Positions 18,080 through 26,075 of a DNA stretch of 64,000 nucleotides are shown here, piece after piece. Source of the stretch: Woodsholea maritima DSM 17123. Its GTDB lineage: Bacteria; Pseudomonadota; Alphaproteobacteria; Caulobacterales; Maricaulaceae. The notes beneath the pieces were generated by a model. It did not search any database. It was not told the origin of the DNA and saw only the letters and a program-made list of their open reading frames with translations. Location of the stretch: positions 1 to 64,000 of the forward strand of contig NZ_KB908059.1 of NCBI RefSeq assembly GCF_000382325.1, given 5' to 3'. Position 1 is the first letter of the stretch, and each line of letters begins with the position of its first letter. The translations under genes were made by a program, and so were the position numbers.

Positions 18080-19123
18080 ATGAAAACGATTATGGGTATG
18101 CTTGTGGCCCTGATCTTAGTGGCCGGTGCCGTTTTTGGTGTTGGTCACGCGCAAGATAGCGATGATCCCTTTGCGAATTTAGGCCCTGCAGGTCAGCTCA
18201 GTCTCACCTCAGGCCCGTGGCAAATGGGTGAGCCCCTACCTGAAGCGCGCGCGGGTCTGAATGCGGTGAGCCTTGATGGGCTGATTTATGCTGCGGGGGG
18301 TGCCGGCCTGGTTGCCCCACGCGATGAATTCACCGTCTTCGATCCTGAACTGGGGCGCTGGCGCAATCTTGATTCCTTGCCTGAGGGGCTGGAGCGCTTT
18401 GGCATGGCGGTCTTTATGGGGCGTATCTATATCGCCGGGGGCTTTCACACCCAAGAGGTAGAAGAAAGCTCGAACCCCTTCGCTCAAGAGCAAGCCGCAG
18501 GCACCGAGCCGACCCGCGCCATGTGGTCCTATGGGCCTGAAGAGGGTAAATGGCGCAGCGAAGCCGATATGCCAGGGCCAAAGACCGCCTTTTCGCTGTT
18601 GGCGGTCAATGACAAGCTCTATGCCATCGGGGCCGGTCAGGCGGGTGTTTATGAATTTGATGCAGATGCAGAGCTGTGGGATGCCATCGAAGCCCCTCAA
18701 GAGGTGAACCGACCCGGTGCGGGCGGTATTGTCTGGCAGGATAAGATTTATATCCTGGGCGGGGTATTGAACGGCAAAGCGACATCCAGGGTTGATGTTT
18801 ACGATCCGCAAACGCGCCAATGGTCTTTGGGCACTGCATTACCTCAGGCCCGTGCCGGGCATGCAATCGCGCTTTATAACAATGCCTTGCATGTGATGGG
18901 GGGGCGCAATGAAGATTTATCTATCACGCTAAATGATCATCTCATACTGGCCCCCGGCGCAGATCACTGGCAAAGTGCGCCTGGCCTGATCACGCCGCGC
19001 ACGGATGCCGCTGCGGTGAGTGTGGGGGAGGCTCTATATCTTATAGGCGGGGGAGCAGGCTCAGGCTTCTTTGCACCCTTCACGGCGATGCGATCTGTGG
19101 ATATTTTCACCGCAAATCGTTAA
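18080..19123 (+). CDS. Exported kelch-repeat beta-propeller protein
   Basis: A 347-residue protein with an N-terminal signal peptide (MKTIMGMLVALILVAGAVFG, cleavage after GHAQ). It then holds about six kelch-type blades, each with a double Gly and spaced aromatic residues, for example LIYAAGGAG, GRIYIAGGF, DKIYILGG, ALHVMGGRN and ALYLIGGG. It is predicted to be a periplasmic or secreted propeller; the ligand is unknown. It starts 25 bases after mgtE and ends 64 bases before the SpmX-like gene, so it may be co-transcribed with either. No catalytic residues are recognised. Confidence 0.85.
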   Translation: MKTIMGMLVALILVAGAVFGVGHAQDSDDPFANLGPAGQLSLTSGPWQMGEPLPEARAGLNAVSLDGLIYAAGGAGLVAPRDEFTVFDPELGRWRNLDSLPEGLERFGMAVFMGRIYIAGGFHTQEVEESSNPFAQEQAAGTEPTRAMWSYGPEEGKWRSEADMPGPKTAFSLLAVNDKLYAIGAGQAGVYEFDADAELWDAIEAPQEVNRPGAGGIVWQDKIYILGGVLNGKATSRVDVYDPQTRQWSLGTALPQARAGHAIALYNNALHVMGGRNEDLSITLNDHLILAPGADHWQSAPGLITPRTDAAAVSVGEALYLIGGGAGSGFFAPFTAMRSVDIFTANR

Positions 19124-19187
19124 ACCGGCGTCGGGCTTGCATCGTCGGCTTTAAGATTTTGTCAATCTGTGCCGGAACGGGACACAC

Positions 19188-21749
19188 ATGAAGCCGCGTT
19201 TGAAATCAAGTCGAGCCGCCCGCGAACTCATTAAAACTCATGAGGAGTTTTTGGGCACTGCCCAGAAACGGGGGAAGCGTTGGGTCGTGGGTTTTGGCCA
19301 TACAGCTGCCGCACGTGAGGGCGTTAGCGTTACCCGCGATGATGCTGAGCTGTTATTGCTTTATGATGTGTTACAGGCCGAGCAGGCGATTGATAGCGCG
19401 GTCGGTGAAAGCCTGGCCCCTGAGATCCGCGATGCTTTGGTCTCCTTTGCCTGCTCGATCCGTCCAGGCGCGTTTAAAGTCTCGGATGTGGCGCGTTTGG
19501 CCCGCGATGAGAAGCACCGCGAAGCCGCAGCAGCCTTAGAAACTTGGGTCCGGGTGGAGCAAGATGGCCGTCTGGTCGTGTCTGAGCGCTTGACCCGGCG
19601 CCGGGCTGCAGAAAAAGCGCTTTATCTCAAAGGTTTGAAGTCCTCGACCGCTTTGGCGTCTGCGCCCGTTCCTGCGCCGAATTCCGCACCCGTTGTGGCT
19701 GCGCCGGTCGTGGCACCGGTAGAAGCCACGCCTGCGGTTCAAACCGAGACACCTCAAGGCGTTGAGGCTCAAACTGAAGCGCCGATCGCCAATGATGATC
19801 TGGTCGCGGCCAATGATGTGGCTGACGACATCCTTGAAGCTGATGCTACACCTGCCCGTGAAGGCGTTGAAGCGGCGGCCAATGACACGGCGGTCAAGGA
19901 TGAGCCGCGCCTGGGCCAGCTGGTCGATCTCGATATCGCGTTCGAAGATAGCCCAGACCAAGAGGATGGCCTCGCAGAAGACGTGCTTATCGCTGAAGCA
20001 GCCATTGATGCTGAAGACACGGTTGTCGAGGCTGGGCCTGTTGAAGAGACTGATGAAGCTCCCCTCGAGGCTCCTGCTCAAGTCACTGACTATGACCCCT
20101 CGAGCCTGTGGGGTCGGGAAAACACACCCAGCCTCGATCAACAAGCGCTCAAAGTCTATCAGACCCAGGCGCAAGCTGAACGGGCCGCGATTGATTATTA
20201 TAAAGGTCAGGGCGAAGGCGAAGATCAGATCACGCGCGATGAAGATCGCTTAACGGGCGCGGAAACATCGCCTTTCCTGGGCGGTGAAAATACCCCCAGC
20301 TTGCACCCGAAAATGGCCGAGCAGATGATGGCCTTCGCCCAGGCGCAGACCGCTTTGGTGCGCTTCCAAGTTGAAGATGAAGATCTTGCTGAAGCCCTCG
20401 TGCACGCGGACGCTGAAGACGTGACCGCCGGTGAAGAGCAAGCCGACGAGGCTGAGCCTGAAGCCGCTGTGGCTGTAGAGCACGCGGCCGAAGTCAGCCC
20501 CGTTCAAGAGGCGGTTGAAACGCCAGCCCCGGCGCTGAGTGATGTCGTGGCGGACGAAGGGGTTGAGATCGAAGCCCATATCGAAGAGCTCGAGCCTGCG
20601 CGTCATGATGATGATGCCGAGCGTGAAGCGATTGAGGCCTCTCTTGCGCAATTGGAAGCCGATCTGGCAGGCCGCGAGGGGCATGCCCTTAGCGTTGAAA
20701 GCCATGATAGCCCGGATATCGCGTTAGAGCGTGATGCGTTTGTTGATGTGGAAGCGGTCGAGACGACTGCGCCCGTTACAATCGCGCCAGAGGCTGAAAC
20801 CAAAACCGAGAGCGAAACTGAGGCGGCACCTCTCGCCGTGGAGGCTGAGGCTGAAGCCGAGCTTCACACGTCTTCGCCTGAAGACGCAGAAGCGCGCCAC
20901 CGCCAACAAAACGAAGCCGTTCAGGCCGTGATCGCGCGCATGGCGGCGCAGATTGCGACCAGCGTCGATCTGTCAGCGCTAACGCCCAACGCAGAGACCG
21001 CTCAAGACGGCAGTGAGGCTGCGCCCGAAACCCATAGCCAGCTGGGCTATTCCTTCCTCGATACCACGACGCATGGCGTTAATCTGGACGTTGAGGCGCT
21101 GAACATTCAGGCACCGGCAGAAACGCGTGTGGCTGATGTGGATGCTGAGGCGCAAGTCCAGAGCCCTGAAGAGCGCGTAGAACCGGCAGAAGACGAGGCT
21201 CTTGAGCGGGGGGATCAAATCGCCCAAGGCCCTGGCCCGATAGCCGAACCTGCGGCGCGTAAAATTCATGAGCCGATTGTCATCTCATTAGATGAGGATC
21301 GTCCCAAACCGCCCCAGCACATCACCGGTCCCGCACAAGCGGCAGGTTTCAGTGGGGAGGTGGCCGCGAGCACCCGCCCTTTAGCTGAAGCGACCGCCCT
21401 GGCGGCGGACGAAATGGCGGCCATCGTCCAAGAGGATGAAGAGGATTTGCACCCTGAATTGATCAGTGGTGCGGATAAAGCCCATGCGTTCTTGGAAGAT
21501 GAAGTGATCGAAGCGGCCTCAGCCCATGATGGTCCAGACTGGATCTTTGGGGTGACTTTGTTGGCCGGGGCGGGCTTTGCCGCGCTGGGGGCCTGGGATG
21601 TCATGTCCAATTGGGATTATTACACCCAAGAGGGCTTTATGATGGTGGGGCCAACCGCCTTGGTTTTGGGCCTTATTTTGGTGGTGTCTTCGGCCTGGTT
21701 CCTGCTGTCACGCATAACCGACCGCAAGGGTAATCGCGAAAATACCTAA
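19188..21749 (+). CDS. spmX: SpmX-like polarity protein: muramidase-like domain, long acidic linker, two C-terminal TM helices
   Basis: An 853-residue protein. Residues about 8-145 resemble the GH24 (T4-type) lysozyme fold: ELIKTHEEFL, WVVGFGHT, RRRAAEKALYL. Glu19 aligns with the catalytic Glu, but the usual Asp position is Lys27/Arg28 and the Thr position is Val33, so hydrolase activity is doubtful. Residues about 150-780 are a disordered linker rich in Ala, Glu, Asp, Pro and Val, with two ENTPSL motifs near 308 and 365. Two TM helices follow (about 784-805 and 817-840). This order is that of Caulobacter SpmX, which places the kinase DivJ at the stalked pole, but the linker is far longer (C. 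crescentus SpmX is about 430 residues, from memory). Orthology is inferred from architecture. Confidence 0.8.
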   Translation: MKPRLKSSRAARELIKTHEEFLGTAQKRGKRWVVGFGHTAAAREGVSVTRDDAELLLLYDVLQAEQAIDSAVGESLAPEIRDALVSFACSIRPGAFKVSDVARLARDEKHREAAAALETWVRVEQDGRLVVSERLTRRRAAEKALYLKGLKSSTALASAPVPAPNSAPVVAAPVVAPVEATPAVQTETPQGVEAQTEAPIANDDLVAANDVADDILEADATPAREGVEAAANDTAVKDEPRLGQLVDLDIAFEDSPDQEDGLAEDVLIAEAAIDAEDTVVEAGPVEETDEAPLEAPAQVTDYDPSSLWGRENTPSLDQQALKVYQTQAQAERAAIDYYKGQGEGEDQITRDEDRLTGAETSPFLGGENTPSLHPKMAEQMMAFAQAQTALVRFQVEDEDLAEALVHADAEDVTAGEEQADEAEPEAAVAVEHAAEVSPVQEAVETPAPALSDVVADEGVEIEAHIEELEPARHDDDAEREAIEASLAQLEADLAGREGHALSVESHDSPDIALERDAFVDVEAVETTAPVTIAPEAETKTESETEAAPLAVEAEAEAELHTSSPEDAEARHRQQNEAVQAVIARMAAQIATSVDLSALTPNAETAQDGSEAAPETHSQLGYSFLDTTTHGVNLDVEALNIQAPAETRVADVDAEAQVQSPEERVEPAEDEALERGDQIAQGPGPIAEPAARKIHEPIVISLDEDRPKPPQHITGPAQAAGFSGEVAASTRPLAEATALAADEMAAIVQEDEEDLHPELISGADKAHAFLEDEVIEAASAHDGPDWIFGVTLLAGAGFAALGAWDVMSNWDYYTQEGFMMVGPTALVLGLILVVSSAWFLLSRITDRKGNRENT

Positions 21750-21864
21750 GCGAAATTTGCACTATCAAGTGTGCTTTACACACAAAGTTGAAGACATGTA
21801 ACTTGCGTTGAGCCTGACTTGACGGTCAATTCGTCTTTCAAAGTTGATTGAGGGGGAAATTATT

Positions 21865-22971
21865 ATGCAGAGCGTTTTGAGATTGAGATTTCTATGCGCG
21901 TTTCTGGCGATTACAGCCATCGGGCTCACCTATATCCCAGATGCCTTTGCACAAAGTGAAGACCCGCGATCCCTCGCATTGGCTGAGACGGGGGCGACTT
22001 ATGCCCGCGATCATGAATTTGATGGCGTTGTGTTGGTCGCTGAACATGGCAGTGTTCTTTATGAAGGCGCATATGGTGAGGCTGACCGTAATTGGTCTAT
22101 TGCCCATACGCCCCAGTCTAAATTCTTGATCGCCTCGATGACCAAGTCGCAAACCGCAATTTTGGTCATGCAATTGGTTGAGACCGGGGAGCTGTCTTTG
22201 GAGGGGGTAATAGGGGATTATCTGCCTGATTATCCTGCGTCCTATAAAGACCGCATTACCTTGCATCAGTTATTGTCGCATCGCTCGGGTATTCCCCATT
22301 ACCCTCAAGTCGAGGGCTGGATGGAGGGGCGTTTTCGCACCCCCATCCGTGATGATGACTTTCTTGCCATTATTGCGGGTATGGCGTTGAATTTCGAACC
22401 GGGTAGCGAAAGTCGCTATTCAAATTCTAACTATTTTATTCTGGGTAAGATCATCGAAGCGGTCACTGGTGAACGCTATGAAGATGTCTTACAAACGCGC
22501 CTTTATGATGTGTTGGGCATGGACGCGTCTGGTACCCGAGTGAATGGAGAGATCCTTCCTCAATTGGCTCAATCCTATGTCCGTGGAGAAGACGGTGAGT
22601 GGGTGCAGTCGGGCTATATCAATATGGATCTCTTCGTGGCAACTGCATCAGTATACTCGACCGCGCACGATCTTTTAAAGTTAGACCAGGCGCTTTACGG
22701 GACTCAATTGGTCAGTGAAGCCAGCAAGGCGCGATTGTTTGATCGCGAGACGCCCTATGGGTGGTTTGTTGGTGATGTGCCCTTGTGTAATGGCGCGCGA
22801 AACACCCCTGTTATCGCTTATAATGGGGGATTAGAAGGCTTCGTCAGTTTTATGATGCGTCTTCCTGAAGAGCACCGCAGTGTAATCGTATTGAGTAATT
22901 CAGGACCAGATTACGACACGATGGTGGGTTTCGCTGCTGAGATGGCAGAAGAGCTATATTGTGGAGGCTGA
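21865..22971 (+). CDS. Exported serine hydrolase of the beta-lactamase/DD-peptidase (class C-like) family
   Basis: A 368-residue protein starting at the ATG at 21865, preceded by GAGGGGG; an in-frame TTG 21 bases upstream is less likely. The signal peptide ends near PDAFAQ. The catalytic SxxK is S91-M-T-K94 and the second motif is Y185-S-N187, as in class C beta-lactamases, esterases and DD-peptidases of Pfam Beta-lactamase. The third motif (usually KTG or HxG) is not clear; YNGGLEGF near the end occupies that place. Likely a periplasmic peptidase or esterase; antibiotic resistance should not be inferred. Codon use looks a little more AT-rich than that of its neighbours. Confidence 0.85.
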   Translation: MQSVLRLRFLCAFLAITAIGLTYIPDAFAQSEDPRSLALAETGATYARDHEFDGVVLVAEHGSVLYEGAYGEADRNWSIAHTPQSKFLIASMTKSQTAILVMQLVETGELSLEGVIGDYLPDYPASYKDRITLHQLLSHRSGIPHYPQVEGWMEGRFRTPIRDDDFLAIIAGMALNFEPGSESRYSNSNYFILGKIIEAVTGERYEDVLQTRLYDVLGMDASGTRVNGEILPQLAQSYVRGEDGEWVQSGYINMDLFVATASVYSTAHDLLKLDQALYGTQLVSEASKARLFDRETPYGWFVGDVPLCNGARNTPVIAYNGGLEGFVSFMMRLPEEHRSVIVLSNSGPDYDTMVGFAAEMAEELYCGG

Positions 22972-23047
22972 GTTCGTGTCTTTACGATGAAATCAGGGCC
23001 GTGTGATCTCTTGACGAAAGCCGAGGGCGTGGCTATTGCCCTAGGCT

Positions 23048-24220
23048 ATGATCTCGAACCATTATCCCACCCTTGATTTCGCGCTGGGCGATACTGCGGA
23101 TATGATCCGCGATACCGTAGCCAGCTTCGCTGCCGACAAAATCGCGCCTCGCGCGGCTGAGATTGACGCAAAGGATGAATTCCCGAGCGATCTGTGGCCT
23201 CAGCTCGGTGAATTGGGCCTTTTGGGCCTTACCGTGGAAGAAGAGCTGGGCGGAACGGGCCTTGGCTATCTTGAACATTGTATCGCGATGGAAGAAATCA
23301 GCCGCGCTTCGGCCTCGGTGGGTTTGTCCTATGGCGCACACTCCAATCTGTGTGTGAACCAGCTGCGCCTCAACGGGAATGACGAACAGCGCGCGAAATA
23401 TCTGCCCAAATTGATGAGCGGGGCGCACATTGGTGCCCTGGCGATGTCAGAACCCGGTGCCGGGTCTGATGTCGTCTCCATGCGCTTGAAGGCCGAGAAA
23501 CAGGGTGATCGCTACATCCTGAACGGTTCGAAAATGTGGATCACCAATGGTCCCAGTGCCGACGTGTTGGTGGTCTATGCGAAAACCGATCCTGAGGCGG
23601 GCTCGAAAGGCATTACCGCTTTCATCATCGAAAAGGGCATGAAGGGCTTCTCCGTCGCGCAAAAACTCGACAAATTGGGTATGCGCGGTTCTGAAACCGG
23701 TGAGTTGGTTTTTGAAGACTGCGAAGTGCCTGAAGAGAATATTCTGGGCCATATCGGCGGCGGTGTTCGCGTTTTGATGTCGGGCCTGGATTATGAGCGC
23801 GCTGTGCTGGCGGCCGGTCCCATCGGGATTATGCAGGCCTGTATGGATGTGGTGATGCCGTACATCCATGAGCGCAAGCAATTTGGCCAAGCCATTGGTG
23901 AGTTTCAGCTGATCCAGGGTAAGGTCGCGGATATGTATACGCGCCTGAACGCCACGCGCGCCTATGTCTATGCCGTGGCTCAAGCGTGTGATCGCAAACA
24001 AACCACCCGCAAAGATGCTGCGGGCGCGATTTTGTTCGCCGCCGAAGCCGCCACGCAATCGGCGCTGGATGCGATCCAGATCCTGGGCGGCAATGGCTAT
24101 ATCAATGAATATCCCACGGGGCGTTTATTGCGCGATGCCAAGCTTTATGAAATCGGTGCGGGCACTAGCGAGATCCGGCGCTGGTTGATCGGGCGTGAAT
24201 TATTTGCCGAGAGCAAATAA
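23048..24220 (+). CDS. ivd: Isovaleryl-CoA dehydrogenase
   Basis: A 390-residue FAD-dependent acyl-CoA dehydrogenase that oxidises isovaleryl-CoA to 3-methylcrotonyl-CoA in leucine breakdown (also called liuA). Family phrases include [50 protein letters not shown] and [33 protein letters not shown] (shown here only as location: residues about 345-378). [13 protein letters not shown] near 245-257 carries the Glu that acts as base in isovaleryl-CoA dehydrogenases, the main reason for this call over short-chain relatives. The next pathway genes are at 27998, 32571 and 34299, all on the same strand. Confidence 0.95.
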   Translation: MISNHYPTLDFALGDTADMIRDTVASFAADKIAPRAAEIDAKDEFPSDLWPQLGELGLLGLTVEEELGGTGLGYLEHCIAMEEISRASASVGLSYGAHSNLCVNQLRLNGNDEQRAKYLPKLMSGAHIGALAMSEPGAGSDVVSMRLKAEKQGDRYILNGSKMWITNGPSADVLVVYAKTDPEAGSKGITAFIIEKGMKGFSVAQKLDKLGMRGSETGELVFEDCEVPEENILGHIGGGVRVLMSGLDYERAVLAAGPIGIMQACMDVVMPYIHERKQFGQAIGEFQLIQGKVADMYTRLNATRAYVYAVAQACDRKQTTRKDAAGAILFAAEAATQSALDAIQILGGNGYINEYPTGRLLRDAKLYEIGAGTSEIRRWLIGRELFAESK

Positions 24221-24238
24221 GCACGATGAAGCTTTGAT

Positions 24239-24276
24239 TTAAAAAAGCCGCTCTCATTTCAGGGCGGCTTTTTTAT
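24239..24276. terminator. Bidirectional terminator after ivd
   Basis: AAAAAAGCCGC and GCGGCTTTTTT arms around a 13-base loop lie 19 bases after the ivd stop; the structure also ends the convergent gene, whose stop codon it overlaps. Confidence 0.9.
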
Positions 24277-25073
24277 TTGCAGAGTATCAGCGCAAACCCC
24301 GCCCAGCCGTTGAGGTTGAGCCCATGGGCGGTTTGCGTTTTGAGATCATAGGTGAGGGGGTCAATATTGCGTTCGCCCCAGCTATGATCATTGCGCCCAT
24401 CCTGGGGGTCATAAAGCGATAATCCCTTATTATGCAGCAGCCACCAATGGTGGGGTGGGCTGCTGGTTTTGCGATGATCTGCGAGGGTCCAGAGCAGGGC
24501 TAGGCTATCTTCCCCGCGTACCCAAGCATCATCATGGCGCTGGGGGATGTGGTGCGCGTTGAAATAATGGCGTTCCCCGGCCCAGAGATCTTGCGCGCCT
24601 AGGCCATGGAGATGCGCGCCAAAATCATCGCTGACAAAATAGCTCGCGCGCGCTTTGGGCCTGAAAGCGCTAAACAGGGCATGAAGGCTTGAGGGCATCT
24701 CATGGCCCTGACGCGGTACATTGCGATGAGGATCATATTCGGCACTGGCCGCGTTATACTGAAACATCCCATAACCGGTTGTGGCGATTGGGCTGACCTT
24801 GGCCTGATCATAGGGTGCGCGTGTGATAAGACCTGTTGCACCATAAAAGATATGGGCTTGTTCAGACGCATTCGCTGCGTCTTGATCCGTGCTGGGATTA
24901 TAGCTGAAGGGCACATCATGCAGATCAGCCCCTGTGATATGGGGTAAGCGATAGCGCACATGCTTAGGTTTGATCGTAGAGGGTTTACCCCAGGCCAATA
25001 AGCCCGCCAGTATGCAATAGGCCCCACTACACACGGTTCGCGCCGGTTGGCGCGCGCTGATATCGACTTTCAT
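24273..25073 (-). CDS. Unrecognised protein, paralog of the upstream gene, with papain/C39-like residue pattern
   Basis: A 266-residue protein; the start at 25073 was chosen for the GGGGGAAGAG just upstream. No signal peptide or TM segment is seen. It shares a layout with its upstream neighbour: CSGAYC (15-20), a YGATG segment near 77, HHWWLL (208-213) then YDP (221-223), and a similar C-terminal hydrophobic end (GWAGFALIL). The Cys-then-His-then-Asp order suits a papain/C39-like fold. In an ungapped alignment Ser16 rather than Cys15 faces the neighbour's Cys17, so catalysis is uncertain. It follows the upstream gene after 95 bases. I do not recognise the family; function unknown. Confidence 0.7.
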   Translation of the reverse strand: MKVDISARQPARTVCSGAYCILAGLLAWGKPSTIKPKHVRYRLPHITGADLHDVPFSYNPSTDQDAANASEQAHIFYGATGLITRAPYDQAKVSPIATTGYGMFQYNAASAEYDPHRNVPRQGHEMPSSLHALFSAFRPKARASYFVSDDFGAHLHGLGAQDLWAGERHYFNAHHIPQRHDDAWVRGEDSLALLWTLADHRKTSSPPHHWWLLHNKGLSLYDPQDGRNDHSWGERNIDPLTYDLKTQTAHGLNLNGWAGFALILCK

Positions 25074-25168
25074 CTCTTCCCCCAAGGTTTGGAAAAAAAG
25101 GGGCAGGTTCGGCGAGGATGGATGTGAGGGCCGACCCGCCCCAGTGTGTACGCGGTGTCGAAGCGGTC

Positions 25169-25957
25169 TTATGCCACTTCGATCCACAGCCCCATCCAGG
25201 TGTAAACCCCGATATTGGCGGCAGGGAAGGGATTGAGCGGGGTGTCGACATTAGGCCCGGCAAATGCCCAGGCATTACCTGGATTGCCCGACGCCGGGTC
25301 ATACCACAGATCGTTAGAGCCGCGGGCCAGCCAGTGCGAAGGCATGCCGCCTTGACCGACCAGAACGATTTGAACGGTGTTGGTGCCGATATAGCTGCTG
25401 GGCAGATAGTAGCTATTTTCTTGCAGATTAAGGGAGGTATTGGCCAGCGTGCGGATCAAACCGGCTTCGCTGTCAAACAGACCCGGCACGCCATTGGCGT
25501 TGAAGTAATCGGTCAAAAAGCGCTGACACTGGGTCGTGACATTGACGGTGACCGTGGTGCCGGGCGCGGTTTGTTGAATGGCCGAGCAAATAGAATAAGG
25601 CGTTGAAAGCTTTTGGTTGGCATTGATCACCACGCCGGGGCCATTTGCAGGCTGGTATTGGGTGGCCGGGGTGGAGTTGACCGGCGTTACAGGCAAAGGT
25701 GAGGGCAAAATACCGGTGATGCCATAGAGCATATCGGCAAAGGGTGAGACCGCGCCCGCATGGACAGGGTTCACGACCACAGCCCCAGGGGTCAACAGAC
25801 CATAGGTATCGCTGCCGAAATGGGGCGTTGGAGTGAACATCTCATAATTGACGGGGTTCATGGCATTGTTCAAAGCGTGAAGTGCAGCCGTGGTGGCATA
25901 GGCCCCACACGCATTGGAACCGGCGAGCTGAGCGCCTTGGAAGGTAATATTGGGCAT
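25169..25957 (-). CDS. Unrecognised protein with papain/C39-like Cys-His-Asp pattern
   Basis: A 262-residue protein, ATG at 25957 preceded by GAAGGATGGG. It starts directly with GSNACGAYATTAALHAL, where Cys17 at the head of a helix resembles the nucleophile region of papain-fold peptidases. SHWLARG (207-213) and WYDPASG (218-224) supply His208 and Asp220, the usual His-Asp pair of C39/papain-type enzymes. The middle (about 80-140) is Pro/Thr/Asn-rich. No signal peptide is visible. The downstream gene is a diverged paralog. Peptidase, transglutaminase or a non-enzymatic relative are all possible; the call rests on motif order only. Confidence 0.7.
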   Translation of the reverse strand: MPNITFQGAQLAGSNACGAYATTAALHALNNAMNPVNYEMFTPTPHFGSDTYGLLTPGAVVVNPVHAGAVSPFADMLYGITGILPSPLPVTPVNSTPATQYQPANGPGVVINANQKLSTPYSICSAIQQTAPGTTVTVNVTTQCQRFLTDYFNANGVPGLFDSEAGLIRTLANTSLNLQENSYYLPSSYIGTNTVQIVLVGQGGMPSHWLARGSNDLWYDPASGNPGNAWAFAGPNVDTPLNPFPAANIGVYTWMGLWIEVA

Positions 25958-26075
25958 AGTGCACCCATCCTTCTTTTATGGCGAGTTTGATCTCGCCGAA
26001 GTGATGCACCACCCGGCCTCTAAAATATGCAATTACAGGTTGTCGTCAAGCCGCTTTTTGCGCGCTTTTCGCTTT

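Noticed and set aside
19188-19620. Phage endolysin partner for the spanin-like pair
   Set aside because: The GH24-like domain is part of an 853-residue membrane-anchored SpmX-like protein, lacks two catalytic residues and lies 35 kb from the spanin-like genes.
21865-22971. Class C beta-lactamase conferring antibiotic resistance
   Set aside because: SxxK and YxN motifs are shared with many esterases and DD-peptidases, the third motif is not the class C KTG, and there is no ampR-like regulator beside it.
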